The notes under the pieces were generated by a model that saw only the letters and a program-made list of their open reading frames with translations, was not told the DNA's origin and ran no database searches. Position numbers and translations under genes: made by a program. From contig CAYQTA010000016.1 in NCBI GenBank assembly GCA_964420365.1, positions 1 to 56,603 of the forward strand: a stretch of 56,603 bases of DNA, given 5' to 3'. The first letter of the stretch is position 1. Each line of letters opens with the position of its first letter. The DNA comes from JAMOQA01 sp964420365. GTDB lineage: Bacteria; Acidobacteriota; Polarisedimenticolia; J045. Positions 16,500 through 26,407 of this stretch are shown here, piece after piece.

Positions 16500-17341
16500 A
16501 GGACGAGGACCGGGAGGTCGGTCCCGGCGATCATTTTCTCGACCGGGGAGACGCCCACCGCGCACTCCTCGGCCCGGTAGCCCCAGGAGCCGACGATCAG
16601 CAGGTCGTGACCGTGCCGGTGGACCGCCTCGAGGATCGCCTCGTCGTGGGGCCCCTCCTCGGGGAGGTCCTCGAGCTCGACCCAGCGCACCTCCGCCCGG
16701 TGCTCCTCGACGTGGCGCCGGACGTGGTTCCACTGCTCGCGCGGATGGTATCCCGGAACCTTGACGATCGTCAGCGGAACGCCGAGCAGGTGGGCGAGGT
16801 CGAGCGCCGGGTCGAGCGCCCCGTGGGACGCCGCGCGCCCGTCGTAGGCCAGGACCGGCTTCTCGATCCGCTCCGGGAACGAGGCACCGGTGACCAGGAC
16901 CGGGGCCGGCAACCGGCGGAGGACCTTCTCGACGACGTGACCCAGCTCGCCGCGAGGGGCCTCGTTCCGACCGCGCTTGCCGAGCGCCAGCAGGTCGGCG
17001 TCGCGCCCGTGGGAGAGGATCCACCCGGCCGGCCGTCCGACCTCGATCAGCCGGTCGACCGGCAGGCCCGCCTCGCGGGCGGCCTTCTCCGCCTCGTCGA
17101 GGATCTCCCGCCCCTCGCTCTTGAAGGCCGCGGCCAGCTTGTCCCCGATCTCGTCGATCGTCCCGATCTCGAAGAAGGTCGGCAGCTTGGCCAGGGTGCC
17201 GCCGACGAGGCGACCGGCATCGACCACGTGGAGCAGGTGCAGGACGCCGCCGGCGAGCCGGGCGAGGAAGATCGCCCCGGCGAGGGCCGCGCGGGACTCC
17301 GGGGAACCGTCGAGGGCCACCAGCACGTGTCCGGTCTTCAT
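16493..17341 (-). CDS. Tandem UspA-domain universal stress protein
   Basis: A 282-residue cytoplasmic protein with two Usp folds. Domain 1 (1-150) starts HVLVALDGSPESRAALAGAIFLARL and ends LLALGKRGRNEAPRGELGHVVEKVLRRLPAPVLV. There the G-x2-G-x9-G(S/T) ATP loop is present except that the last residue is His. Domain 2 (about 160-282) starts KPVLAYDGRAASHGALDPALDLAHLL and ends LLIVGSWGYRAEECAVGVSPVEKMIAGTDLPVLVLY. Tandem Usps typically dimerise internally and bind ATP in one domain. No operon partner; the promoter presumably lies in the 119-base gap to the divergent methyltransferase. Confidence 0.9.
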   Translation of the reverse strand: MKTGHVLVALDGSPESRAALAGAIFLARLAGGVLHLLHVVDAGRLVGGTLAKLPTFFEIGTIDEIGDKLAAAFKSEGREILDEAEKAAREAGLPVDRLIEVGRPAGWILSHGRDADLLALGKRGRNEAPRGELGHVVEKVLRRLPAPVLVTGASFPERIEKPVLAYDGRAASHGALDPALDLAHLLGVPLTIVKVPGYHPREQWNHVRRHVEEHRAEVRWVELEDLPEEGPHDEAILEAVHRHGHDLLIVGSWGYRAEECAVGVSPVEKMIAGTDLPVLVLY

Positions 17342-17460
17342 CAGCCGTCCTCCTCCGGTGCGGGGAGCCGCGATTCTATCCCAGCGGGCCGGTTCCCGGG
17401 TATCCTCTGTCCTCTCACCCGGGGCCCGGGCGCACCTGCCCGCCCCGCCACGGACGGCAG

Positions 17461-18249
17461 ATGCAGCTTCCCTACCTCTCCGGCGAGCTCCGCGAGGCCT
17501 TCGACGCCTGGCTCGAGGCGACCCTCGCCCGGTACGTGCCGCCGCTGACCTTCACCGAGCTCCGCAAGGGCGTTCGCGCCCTCAACGAGCTGTGGAACCG
17601 GGCCGGGTCGGGCGCCGCCCTCGCGCAGCGGGTGACGGAGGGGCTGGGGAAGCGGGCCGCGCTTGCGACGTACTTCGCCGCCCTGCGGTTCCTCGCCACC
17701 CACCACGCCCTCCAGATGGTCGGGGAGGTCCTCGGGGCACCGCGCGAGATCGTCGACGCCGGGTGCGGAACGGGCGCCGTCGGGGCGGCCGTGGCCCGGA
17801 CCATCGCCCCCGGGGCCCGGATCGTCGGCATCGACCGCTCGGGGTGGGCGCTCGACGAGGCCCGCCGCACCTGGGAGGCCTTCGGGCTCCCGGGAAGGAC
17901 GGTCCGCGACGAGCTCCCGTCGGGGCTGCCCTTCCCCTCGCGGGGCCGGCTGCTCGTCCTCGGCTGGTCCGCGAGCCGCCTGGACCCGGCGCCGCGGGAA
18001 CGGCTGCTCGCCCGGGCAGTGGCCCACGCGAAGAAGGGGGGCGGTCTCCTGGTCCTCGAGCCGATCTCCCGGAAGGCGGGGGTCACCTGGTGGAACGAGT
18101 GGACCGAGCGGCTCGCCCCGGTCGGGGTCCGGGAAGAGACGGTCCGGGTCGCCATCCACCGGCCCCGTTTCGTCCGCGAGATGGACCGGGCCGCCCGCCT
18201 CGACCACCAGGTGATCGGCGCCCGGGTGCTGGTGGGCAGGCGGACCTGA
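17461..18249 (+). CDS. SAM-dependent methyltransferase, possibly Rsm22-like
   Basis: A 262-residue class I methyltransferase with motif I EIVDAGCGTGAVGAAVA at about 97-112 and motif II IVGIDRSGWALDEARRTWEA. The N-terminal helical region (YLSGELREAFDAWLEATLARY…FTELRKGVRALNELWNR) and the late segment GGGLLVLEPISRKAGVTWWNEWTERL recall the Rsm22 ribosomal small-subunit methyltransferase family, but I cannot confirm the specific substrate. No ribosome site is obvious before the ATG at 17461. A GGGTATCCTCT element at 17398-17408, shared with the region upstream of 12126, may be its -10 region. Confidence 0.75.
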   Translation: MQLPYLSGELREAFDAWLEATLARYVPPLTFTELRKGVRALNELWNRAGSGAALAQRVTEGLGKRAALATYFAALRFLATHHALQMVGEVLGAPREIVDAGCGTGAVGAAVARTIAPGARIVGIDRSGWALDEARRTWEAFGLPGRTVRDELPSGLPFPSRGRLLVLGWSASRLDPAPRERLLARAVAHAKKGGGLLVLEPISRKAGVTWWNEWTERLAPVGVREETVRVAIHRPRFVREMDRAARLDHQVIGARVLVGRRT

Positions 18250-18349
18250 CACCGCGGGGCTTCCCGTCGCCTCCCTTGCGCCCCACTCCCTTTCCCCGTA
18301 CCTCTTGGGCCGACCGCGGTCCGATCTTCCCTGGACCGAAGGAGATGTC

Positions 18350-21300
18350 ATGCGCCGTCTCGCCGCGCCCCTTTCGTTCCTGTGTCTCGCGTGTCTCTGC
18401 CTTCCGCTCCTGCCCGCCCGGGCCGGCGACGGCCCGCGGCCGGACGCGTCGATCCAGCCGCGGATCGTCGAGAGGGACCTCGGCGAGGAGGAGGAAATCC
18501 GGGCCCGGCACGAGTGGTTCTTCGCACCGCGCCGCCAGGGAACCCTGGGCCCCGGGGACATGGCGATCCTCCGGCAGATCGCCATCGACTTCACCCGGGA
18601 GCGGATCCTGGCGAAGCGCGCGCGGACCGACGCCGGTTACGACGAGACGGAGAACTGGTGGGTGGAGATGGGCCCCTCCCCATCCCACTTCGGCACCTGG
18701 AGGTTCGGTGACGTCGCGGGGCGGGTTCCCGCGCTCGCCGCGGACTGGGACTCGGGAACGATCTGGGCCGGCACCGCGAGCGGCGGCCTGTGGAAGACGA
18801 CCAACGACGGGGCGACCTGGGAGGAGATGATCCACGACACCGGCACCCAGACGGTGGGGGCCGTCGCCGTCGACCCGAACGACCCGGACGTGATCTGGGT
18901 CGGCACCGGCGAGAACACGCAGGGGTGCGAGGGGTACTTCGGGATCGGGATCCTCCGGAGCACCGACGGCGGCCTGACCTGGGAAGAGCGCAACGGGACC
19001 GAGGGCCAGGACCTCGAGGACATCGCCTCGTTCGCCTCGATCGTCGTCGATCCCCGGGACTCGAACCACGTCGTCACCGGCGGACGTCACCGGGGCTGTT
19101 CCACGGGGAACTCCTGGTTCTCCGGGATCTACACCACGGACGATGCCGGCCTGCACTGGACGAAGCGCCTGGCGGACGTGAGCGTCTACGAGATCCAGCA
19201 GGACCCGCAGGTTCGGGACACCTGGTGGGCCGCGACGAACCAGGGAATCTGGAAGTCGACCGACAACGCGGTCACCTGGACGAAGCAGACCGCCTCGAAC
19301 CTGCCGTCGGCCAACACCGACCGCACCGAGCTCGCGATCGCGCCCTCCGACGGGAACGTCGTCTACGCGCTGTTCGCCAGGGGCAACAGCGGGGACCCGG
19401 AGTTCTGGCGGACGACCAACGGGGGCGCCTCCTGGGAGCTGATGAGCGACGGCTCCGACGCCTGCGACGGCCAGTGCTGGTACAACATGACGCTCGCGGT
19501 CCACCCGACCGACCCGGACGAGGTCTACCGCGGCACGATCCACGTCTTCCGCTCGACCGACGGGGGCGCCACCTGGACCGACCTCTCGAACAACTGGGGA
19601 TCCAACCAGAAGGTCCACCAGGACACCCACTTCATCCTCGTCGATCCCGACCACCCGGGGACGTTCTGGGTCGGCTGCGACGGCGGCGTCTGGAAGACGA
19701 CCGACCGGGGCGAGACGTTCGAGAACCGGAACGGCAACATGAACCTCACCCAGTTCTACGCGGTGGGAGTGCATCCGACCGACGGCGGGACGATCTGCGG
19801 CGGCGCCCAGGACAACAGCTCCCTCGCCCGGACGACGAGCAACGTCTGGGACCTGCAGGCGGTGACCGGCGACGGCTTCGTCTGCCACGTCGACCCGGTG
19901 AACCCGGACATCAACTACATCTCGTCCTACCCCTCGGGGGGGTACCCGCACATCTCGCGCTCCGACAACGGGATCCTCGGTTCCTTCCACGGGATCACCG
20001 GCGCGGAGAACGGCATCATCGGGGGGGACCGGATCAACTGGGTGACGCCCTACGTCCTCGACCCGCACAGCCCGAACATCCTCTACCTGGGCACGCACCG
20101 GGTCTACAAGTCGACGAACCACGGTGACCACTGGGACCCGGTCTCCGACGACCTGACCGGGGGCTCCGGCAACATCAAGACGCTGGACGTCAACCGGAAC
20201 TTCCCCGAGACCGTGCTCGCCGGCACGACCAGCGGGAAGGCCTGGATCACGCGGGACGGTGGCGCGAACTGGGAGGAGATCACCGACGGCCTGCCGAGCC
20301 GGGAGATCAACGACGTCGCCTCGGATCCGACCGACCCGGACCACGCCCTCGCCGTCGTCTCGGGCTTCAACACCGCCCACCTGTGGGAATGGACCAGGGG
20401 AGGCACCTGGCAGCCGATCGGCGACGGGCTGCCGAACGTCCCCGCCAACACGGTGGTGATGCTCGATGACCAGCGGGTCTTCGTCGGGACGGATACCGGT
20501 GTCTTCCGCAGTATCGACGGCGGCCGGAACTTCCAGCCGTTCATGAACGGCCTGCCCCGGGGCACGGTCATCGATGACCTGAAGTACAACCAGGACCTCG
20601 ACCTCCTGACCGCCGGCACCTTCGGGCGGGGCGCCTGGCAGATCCAGGTCGACCCCCTCGGGCCGATCGTCCAGTACGACTCGATCGAGCAGCCGCTGGT
20701 CGAGGTCGACGGGGACGGCGACGGCAGCGTCGAGCCGGGCGAGACCTGGGAGGTCCGCCCGTTCCTGCGCAACGTCGGCTCGGAGACGGCGAACGGCGTG
20801 ACCGCGCGGCTCGCCACCGCCACGCCTCGCGTGACGATCGAGGGGGACGACGTCCGGGCCTACGGGGACATCGCCGCCGGCGCCCGGGCCGGGGCGGAGA
20901 GCCGGTACCGGTTCGTGGTCGATCCGGACTTCCCCTGCGGCGAGGAGATCGTCTTCGATGTCGTCGACATCCACTCGACGAACGACCCCGGCACCTACAA
21001 GGACGCGCCGGGCGCGTTCACCGTCACCGTGGTCGACCACTACCTCGACCCGATCGACCACACGATCGCCGAGGACGACATGGACCCGGACACCGAGCTC
21101 GACTGGTCCCACGAGGCGATCAACCCCGGGTTCTGGTGGTGCCAGATGCCCTACGTCGACGAGTGGCACCTCGACCAGAAGGACGCCGAGCACGGGCAGA
21201 GCTGGCAGTGCGGCAACGGGGCGGGCTACGCGAAGACGAACTACGCCTGGCTCTACCTGGGGGGCCGCGACTCCGGCGGCGGGCCGGGCTTCACGATCCC

Positions 21301-22033
21301 CGCGGAGGCCATCGGGGCACGCCTGACCATCGTCCACCGCTACCGGACCGCGTTCGAGCTGGACGGTGGCCAGGTCGTGATCGACGCGTCGCCGGACGGC
21401 AGCGACGTCTACGAACCCCTCGAGCCGGATGGCGGGTACGACGGAGAGCTGCAGACGGGCCGCTGCAACGGGCTCGAGGGCAAGGAGGCGTTCACCGGTG
21501 ACTCGGGCGGCTGGGTCACGACCACGTTCGACCTGGGAAAGTACGCCGGGAAGACCTTCTGGCTGGCGTTCGTCTTCGGCTCGGACAGTTCCTCGGACAA
21601 CGGGATGGAAGGCTGGTGGATCGACAGCGTGACGATCGAGTGGACCGAGCAGGGCGCGTCGGTCTGCCAGCAGACCGCGTGGCCGGGAACCGTCCCGGGA
21701 ACGGCGACCTTCGAGAAGCTCGGAGACGGCACGATCCGGGCGACCTGGGACGACGCCTGCAACGCGGCGGAGGTTCCCGGGCAGACCTACTCGATCCAGG
21801 CCGGCGACCTCGGCGCGCTCCACGACGCGGCGAGCTGGACCCACGCGCCGATCGACGGCCGGTGCGACCGGACGTCACCGGACACGTTCACCCCCGGGGA
21901 CGGCAGCCGGTACTACCTGGTCGCCGCCCACCTCGATGGAAAGGAGGGCGGGCTCGGCACCGGCTCGGACGGTGCCCCGCGCCCCCACGCCTCGGACACC
22001 TGCGGGCTGCCGCGGGAAGGGGCCTGCCCCTGA
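18350..22033 (+). CDS. Secreted multi-Asp-box beta-propeller protein with C-terminal fibronectin-like module
   Basis: A 1227-residue exported protein (signal MRRLAAPLSFLCLACLCLPLLPARAG). Residues about 100-770 contain some ten Asp-boxes (S/T-x-D/N-x-G-x-T/x-W/F), for example STDGGLTWEE, TTNGGASWEL, STDGGATWTD and TRDGGANWEE. These alternate with DPNDPDVIWVGTGE-type strands, the pattern of VPS10/sortilin and BNR propellers. Later parts include a CARDB-like segment (VEVDGDGDGSVEPGETWEVRPFLRNVGSETANGVTARL) and a galactose-binding-like domain with paired cysteines. The last 90 residues match the C-terminal module of the subtilisin at 46185-48575. GAAGGAGA precedes the ATG. It may bind or degrade extracellular polymer; no catalytic residues were recognised. 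Confidence 0.85.
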   Translation: MRRLAAPLSFLCLACLCLPLLPARAGDGPRPDASIQPRIVERDLGEEEEIRARHEWFFAPRRQGTLGPGDMAILRQIAIDFTRERILAKRARTDAGYDETENWWVEMGPSPSHFGTWRFGDVAGRVPALAADWDSGTIWAGTASGGLWKTTNDGATWEEMIHDTGTQTVGAVAVDPNDPDVIWVGTGENTQGCEGYFGIGILRSTDGGLTWEERNGTEGQDLEDIASFASIVVDPRDSNHVVTGGRHRGCSTGNSWFSGIYTTDDAGLHWTKRLADVSVYEIQQDPQVRDTWWAATNQGIWKSTDNAVTWTKQTASNLPSANTDRTELAIAPSDGNVVYALFARGNSGDPEFWRTTNGGASWELMSDGSDACDGQCWYNMTLAVHPTDPDEVYRGTIHVFRSTDGGATWTDLSNNWGSNQKVHQDTHFILVDPDHPGTFWVGCDGGVWKTTDRGETFENRNGNMNLTQFYAVGVHPTDGGTICGGAQDNSSLARTTSNVWDLQAVTGDGFVCHVDPVNPDINYISSYPSGGYPHISRSDNGILGSFHGITGAENGIIGGDRINWVTPYVLDPHSPNILYLGTHRVYKSTNHGDHWDPVSDDLTGGSGNIKTLDVNRNFPETVLAGTTSGKAWITRDGGANWEEITDGLPSREINDVASDPTDPDHALAVVSGFNTAHLWEWTRGGTWQPIGDGLPNVPANTVVMLDDQRVFVGTDTGVFRSIDGGRNFQPFMNGLPRGTVIDDLKYNQDLDLLTAGTFGRGAWQIQVDPLGPIVQYDSIEQPLVEVDGDGDGSVEPGETWEVRPFLRNVGSETANGVTARLATATPRVTIEGDDVRAYGDIAAGARAGAESRYRFVVDPDFPCGEEIVFDVVDIHSTNDPGTYKDAPGAFTVTVVDHYLDPIDHTIAEDDMDPDTELDWSHEAINPGFWWCQMPYVDEWHLDQKDAEHGQSWQCGNGAGYAKTNYAWLYLGGRDSGGGPGFTIPAEAIGARLTIVHRYRTAFELDGGQVVIDASPDGSDVYEPLEPDGGYDGELQTGRCNGLEGKEAFTGDSGGWVTTTFDLGKYAGKTFWLAFVFGSDSSSDNGMEGWWIDSVTIEWTEQGASVCQQTAWPGTVPGTATFEKLGDGTIRATWDDACNAAEVPGQTYSIQAGDLGALHDAASWTHAPIDGRCDRTSPDTFTPGDGSRYYLVAAHLDGKEGGLGTGSDGAPRPHASDTCGLPREGACP

Positions 22034-22062
22034 ACCGAGCGTCGAGCGGGGAACGGACACGC

Positions 22063-22088
22063 GAGGGGCGCGGCGTGCCGCGCCCCTC
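22063..22088. terminator. Hairpin between convergent genes
   Basis: A perfect 12 bp inverted repeat GAGGGGCGCGGC / GCCGCGCCCCTC, separated by two bases, sits 30 bases after the propeller gene stop and 25 bases past the end of the convergent minus-strand gene. It is followed by CTCTTCCCC. A bidirectional terminator is the simplest reading, although no strong T-run exists. Confidence 0.65.
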
Positions 22089-22112
22089 CTCTTCCCCTCG
22101 TGCGGGGGCCGG

Positions 22113-22835
22113 CTAGGGTCGCCGGGCGGCCGGCCGCGGGGCCGGGCGCTCCCGCACGGGCCAGTCGTACAGTTCCCCGAACGCCTTCTCGCCCGGCAGC
22201 GGCGGGTGCTTCGCCGGGTCCCAGTCGACCACGTGGAGCACCTCGCGGCGCTTCGCCTCGTCGAGGGGCGGCGGGGAGAGCCACGGGAAGAACGCCGCCC
22301 GGACGATCCGGGCCTCCTCGTAGAACGTCGGTTCGCGCCCGAGGCCCACCCGCACGAACGCCTCGAGGGCATCCTGCATCTTCTCCGGCAGCTCGCCCGC
22401 CAGGGCGTCGAGCGCCGCCCGCGCCGCGGCGTTCATCCGGGGCTCGACCGGTCCCATCTCGAAGGTCGCGACCAGCTCGCCCTTCCGGGCGTGAACCTCC
22501 ACGACGTTCCCCGTGACGGCAAAGTCGACGAGCGGGCGCCCGGGCACCGGCGCGAAGCTGAACCACCGGCTGCCGCCGCCCCCCGGCTTCTCCTTGACCA
22601 GGATCTCCGCGTCCAGCGGCGTGCCGTCCGGCGCGGTGAACAGCACCCGCACCCGGTGCTTGGCGCCCCGGGAGATGTTCTCGAGGAGCGTGTAGGAGGC
22701 AGCGGGGACCCCCGGCGACGGGACGGTCTCGCAGCGCACCCGCGCCCAGGTGAACCCGCCGTCCGCCGCCGGGGCGGGCGGCACCACCACGGCGAGCAGG
22801 GCCAGGACCAGGACCAGTTCCCGGGTTCCACGCAT
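22113..22835 (-). CDS. Secreted protein of unknown function
   Basis: A 240-residue protein with signal peptide MRGTRELVLVLALLAVVVPPAPAADG (cleavage probably after APA or PAA). The N-terminal half looks like a beta-sandwich (FTWARVRCETVPSPGVPAASYTLLENISRG…HRVRVLFTAPDGTPLDAEILVKEKP). The C-terminal half is helical (AAARAALDALAGELPEKMQDALEAFVRVGL) and ends with a proline- and arginine-rich tail. I recognise no family. It is monocistronic, divergent from the Tricorn-like gene with about 200 bases between them. Confidence 0.7.
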   Translation of the reverse strand: MRGTRELVLVLALLAVVVPPAPAADGGFTWARVRCETVPSPGVPAASYTLLENISRGAKHRVRVLFTAPDGTPLDAEILVKEKPGGGGSRWFSFAPVPGRPLVDFAVTGNVVEVHARKGELVATFEMGPVEPRMNAAARAALDALAGELPEKMQDALEAFVRVGLGREPTFYEEARIVRAAFFPWLSPPPLDEAKRREVLHVVDWDPAKHPPLPGEKAFGELYDWPVRERPAPRPAARRP

Positions 22836-23037
22836 CGGCCGTCCTCCCTTCTCGGTTCGCTGCTGCCCGACCCACCCGGCCGGGCACGGAGAAAACGGTA
22901 CATCCCGGACCGCCCCGGCGGCAACGCGGGCGCGCGGGCGGCGCGCTCCGGGCGGTTCTCCGGGCGTGACGAGCGGCCCCGCGACACGCGCCGGGCCGGT
23001 CTATGCTGGGGGCCCTCGAAACCACGGAGGAGCTTCC

Positions 23038-26000
23038 ATGCGCGCCCGTCTCGCCGCAGTTTCCCTGGTCGTCGCGTTCCTCGCCGTCGCGCCCTTCGCC
23101 CGGGCGGCGATCACGCCCCACGGAGGCATGCTCCGGTACCCGGATGTCGGCACGGACCGGGTCGTCTTCTCCTTCGCCGACGACCTCTGGACGGTCCCCC
23201 TCGAGGGCGGTCGTGCCGCGCCGCTCTCGAGCCCGCCCGGGTTGGAGGCGCTGCCGCGATTCAGCCCGGACGGAAAGTGGATCGCGTACATGGCGAACTA
23301 CGAGGGGAACTCCGAGATCTACGTCGTCCCCGCCGACGGGGGCGTGCCCCGCCGCGTCACGTGGCACCCGGCGACCGAGATCCTCTGCGACTGGACGCCG
23401 GACGGGAAGATCCTCTTCTTCCAGAACGGGCTCACCGGCCTCGCCCGCCAGACCCGGCTCTTCACCGTGAGCCCCCGGGGGGGCATGCCGGAACCACTGC
23501 CCGTTCCCTACGGGGCGTTCGCCACGCTGAGCCCGGACGGGACGCGGCTGCTCTACACGCCGCACACGCGCGACTTCCGCACCTGGAAGCGGTACGTGGG
23601 CGGGATGGCCACCGACCTGTGGCTGGTCGACCTCGAGAAGAGAACCTCCCGCCGCATCACCGACTGGGAAGGAACCGACACCCAGCCGATGTGGTTCGGC
23701 GACCTCGTCTACTACCTCTCCGACGCCGGGCCGGCCCACCGCCTGAACGTCTGGTCCTGGGACCCGGCGACCGGCGAGCACCGCCAGGTGACGCACTTCA
23801 CGGACGACGACGTCCGCTTCCCCGGCATCGGGCCCGGTCCCGATGGCAGGGGCCGGATCGTGTTCCAGCTCGGCAGCGGCCTGCACGTGCTGGACCTCGG
23901 CTCGGGCCGCGTCCGGCGGCTCGAGGTCACGATCCCCGGCGACCGCCCGACGCTGATGCCGCGCCCGGTGGACGCCGCTGAGTTCATCCAGTCGTGGGAC
24001 CTCTCGCCCACCGGCGCCCGGGCGATCGTCTCGGCCCGGGGGGACGCCTGGACCCTGCCGGCGAAGCACGGGACGCCCCGGAACCTGACCCGCACCAGCG
24101 GGGTGGCGGAGCGCGATCCCTCCTGGAGCCCCGACGGCCGCTGGATCGCCTGGTTCTCCGACGCCAGCGGCGAGGTCGAGCTGTGGCTGGCTCCCTCCGA
24201 TGGAAGGGGCAAGCCCCGCCGGCTCACCGACCTGGGCCCGGGCTACCGGTCGAACGCCACCTGGTCCCCGGACTCCCGGTACATCGCCTTCCTCGACAAG
24301 ACCGGCGCGATCCTCCTCTGGGACACGAAGGAGGAGGAGCTGCGAACGATCGCGAAGGACCCCTGGAACCTCACCGGTCCGATCGACAAGGGGCTCTCCT
24401 GGTCCCCCGATTCGCGCTGGTTCGCCTACGCGCTCCAGGAAGAGGACGGCATCCACGTGGTCCACGTCTACGACGTCCGCGAGGGGCGGGATCACCGCGC
24501 GACCCGCGGGTTCTTCGACGCGGTGGCGCCGGTCTTCGACCGGGAAGGGAAGTACCTCTTCTACCGCCGCACCCTGCACTTCTCCCCGTGGTACTCCAGC
24601 CTCGACACGACCTTCATCTACCCGCGCACGGAGCGGCTGATCGCGGTGCCGCTGCGGGCCGACGTCCCGGACCCGTTCGCGCCGAAGAGCGACGAGGAGA
24701 AGCCGGCGAAGGAGGACGAGAAGAAGGCCGACAAGGGTGACCGGCACGGCAAGGACGGGAAGAAGGGCAAGGACGACGGGAAGAACGAGGCCGGAAAGGC
24801 GGACGACGGGAAGGCCGGCAAGAACGACAAGAAGGACGTCCGGATCGACTTCGACGGCATCGCGGAGCGTGCCGTGATCGTGCCGGTGCCCCCGGGCGAC
24901 TTCGGAGTCCTGGGGGTCAACGACAAGGGGAACCTGCTCTACGTCCGCCGTCCCGTCCGGGGACAGGACGAGCCCTCGAGGATCGTTCTCCTCGACCTCG
25001 CGGACGAGAAGCACGAGGAGAAGGTCCTCGAGAAGAAGGCGTCCGTCTTCGTGCTCAGCGCCGACGGCAAGAAGATGCTGGTTCTCGGCGGCGGGCCGCC
25101 ACGCATCCGGGACGCCGTCCCCGGCAAGGACGCGGAGCCGGTGGTCACCGACGGGATGGTCACCTGGATCGATCCGCGGGAGGAGTGGCGCCAGGTCTTC
25201 CTCGACGCCTGGCGGATCATGCGGGACTTCTTCTACGACCCGCACATGCACGGCGTCGACTGGGACGCCGTGCGGGAGCACTACGAGGCGATGCTCGAGG
25301 ACTGCGTCAGCCGCCGGGACGTCGGCTACGTGATCCGGGAGATGATCGCGGAGCTGAACGTCGGCCACGCCTACTACTTCCCCTCCCCGGAGGAACGGGG
25401 CGCCGGGGACCAGATGTCCGTCGGGATGCTCGGGTGCGACTTCGAGCTCGTCGACGGCGCCTACCGGATCACCAGGATCTACGAGGGAGCCTCCTGGGAC
25501 GCGGACGCCCGGGGCCCCCTCTCCCGCCCCGGCGTCGACGTCCACGAGGGAGACTGGCTCCTCGCGGTCAACGGGGCGCCGGTCGACCCCGCGAAGGCTC
25601 CCTGGGCCGCGTTCGCCGGCCTCGCCGGCAGGACCGTGACGATCACGGTCTCGCGGAAGCCGGTGCTCGATGACGACGCCCGGGACGTCACCGTGAAGCT
25701 GCTCGGCTCGGAACAGCAGCTCCGTTTCCGGGCGTGGGTGGAGGACAACCGGCGCTACGTCGAGGAGAGGACGGGGGGCAGGGTCGGCTACGTCTACGTC
25801 CCGAACACCGGCATCGACGGGCAGAACGAGCTGGTCCGCCAGTTCTTCCCCCAGGTCCGGAAGCCGGCGCTGATCATCGACGAGCGCTGGAACGGGGGAG
25901 GCCAGATCCCGAACCGGTTCATCGAGATCCTCGACCGCCCGGTCGTCAACTACTGGGCCCGCCGGGACGGCCTGGACTGGCCGTGGCCGCCGGACGGCCA

Positions 26001-26406
26001 CACCGGCCCGAAGTGCATGCTGATCAACGGACTGGCCGGGTCCGGGGGGGATGCCTTCCCGGCCTACTTCCGGAAGCGGGGCCTGGGGAAGCTGATCGGG
26101 ACGCGCACCTGGGGCGGTCTCGTCGGGATCTCCGGGAACCCGGGGATGATCGACGGGAGCCGCCTCGCCGTGCCCCGGTTCGCCTACTTCGACCTGGACG
26201 GCACCTGGGGCATCGAGGGTCACGGCGTCGACCCGGACATCGAGGTGATCGACGACCCGGCGAAGATGATGGACGGGGGCGACCCGCAGCTCGACGCGGC
26301 GATCGAGGAGATGCTGAAGGAGCTCGAGGAGCATCCCTTCGTGCCACCACGGCGGCCTCCCTACCCGGACCGGAGCGGCATGGGCGTGCCGGAGAAGGAC
26401 TGGTAG
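23038..26406 (+). CDS. Secreted Tricorn-type protease (beta-propellers, PDZ, S41 peptidase)
   Basis: A 1122-residue protein with signal peptide (MRARLAAVSLVVAFLAVAPFARAA). Residues 30-330 and 340-700 are WD40-like/TolB-type propellers (FSPDGKWIAYMANYEGNSEIYVVPADGG; SWSPDGRWIAWFSDASGEVELWL). Residues about 810-880 are PDZ-like (VHEGDWLLAVNGAPVD) and the C-terminus is an S41 core. By comparison with archaeal Tricorn, the probable catalytic residues are His777 (LNVGHAYYF), Ser1002 (NGLAGSGGDAFP) and Glu1060 (WGIEGHGVDPDIEVID). It probably degrades peptides outside the cytoplasm. A Lys/Asp/Gly-rich low-complexity insert occupies about residues 553-601 between propeller strands. GGAGG precedes the ATG by 6 bases. 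Confidence 0.93.
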   Translation: MRARLAAVSLVVAFLAVAPFARAAITPHGGMLRYPDVGTDRVVFSFADDLWTVPLEGGRAAPLSSPPGLEALPRFSPDGKWIAYMANYEGNSEIYVVPADGGVPRRVTWHPATEILCDWTPDGKILFFQNGLTGLARQTRLFTVSPRGGMPEPLPVPYGAFATLSPDGTRLLYTPHTRDFRTWKRYVGGMATDLWLVDLEKRTSRRITDWEGTDTQPMWFGDLVYYLSDAGPAHRLNVWSWDPATGEHRQVTHFTDDDVRFPGIGPGPDGRGRIVFQLGSGLHVLDLGSGRVRRLEVTIPGDRPTLMPRPVDAAEFIQSWDLSPTGARAIVSARGDAWTLPAKHGTPRNLTRTSGVAERDPSWSPDGRWIAWFSDASGEVELWLAPSDGRGKPRRLTDLGPGYRSNATWSPDSRYIAFLDKTGAILLWDTKEEELRTIAKDPWNLTGPIDKGLSWSPDSRWFAYALQEEDGIHVVHVYDVREGRDHRATRGFFDAVAPVFDREGKYLFYRRTLHFSPWYSSLDTTFIYPRTERLIAVPLRADVPDPFAPKSDEEKPAKEDEKKADKGDRHGKDGKKGKDDGKNEAGKADDGKAGKNDKKDVRIDFDGIAERAVIVPVPPGDFGVLGVNDKGNLLYVRRPVRGQDEPSRIVLLDLADEKHEEKVLEKKASVFVLSADGKKMLVLGGGPPRIRDAVPGKDAEPVVTDGMVTWIDPREEWRQVFLDAWRIMRDFFYDPHMHGVDWDAVREHYEAMLEDCVSRRDVGYVIREMIAELNVGHAYYFPSPEERGAGDQMSVGMLGCDFELVDGAYRITRIYEGASWDADARGPLSRPGVDVHEGDWLLAVNGAPVDPAKAPWAAFAGLAGRTVTITVSRKPVLDDDARDVTVKLLGSEQQLRFRAWVEDNRRYVEERTGGRVGYVYVPNTGIDGQNELVRQFFPQVRKPALIIDERWNGGGQIPNRFIEILDRPVVNYWARRDGLDWPWPPDGHTGPKCMLINGLAGSGGDAFPAYFRKRGLGKLIGTRTWGGLVGISGNPGMIDGSRLAVPRFAYFDLDGTWGIEGHGVDPDIEVIDDPAKMMDGGDPQLDAAIEEMLKELEEHPFVPPRRPPYPDRSGMGVPEKDW

Positions 26407-26407
26407 C

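Noticed and set aside
12166..17408. Shared GGGTATCCTCT upstream of the genes starting at 12126 and 17461 as a common promoter box
   Set aside because: A plausible -10 element, but no -35 match and only two occurrences; kept only as a note in the gene entries.
18083..21844. Long minus-strand frame opposite the Asp-box propeller gene
   Set aside because: Shadow of the real gene; its Val/Asp/Pro/Arg-dominated composition and lack of start signals show it is not coding.
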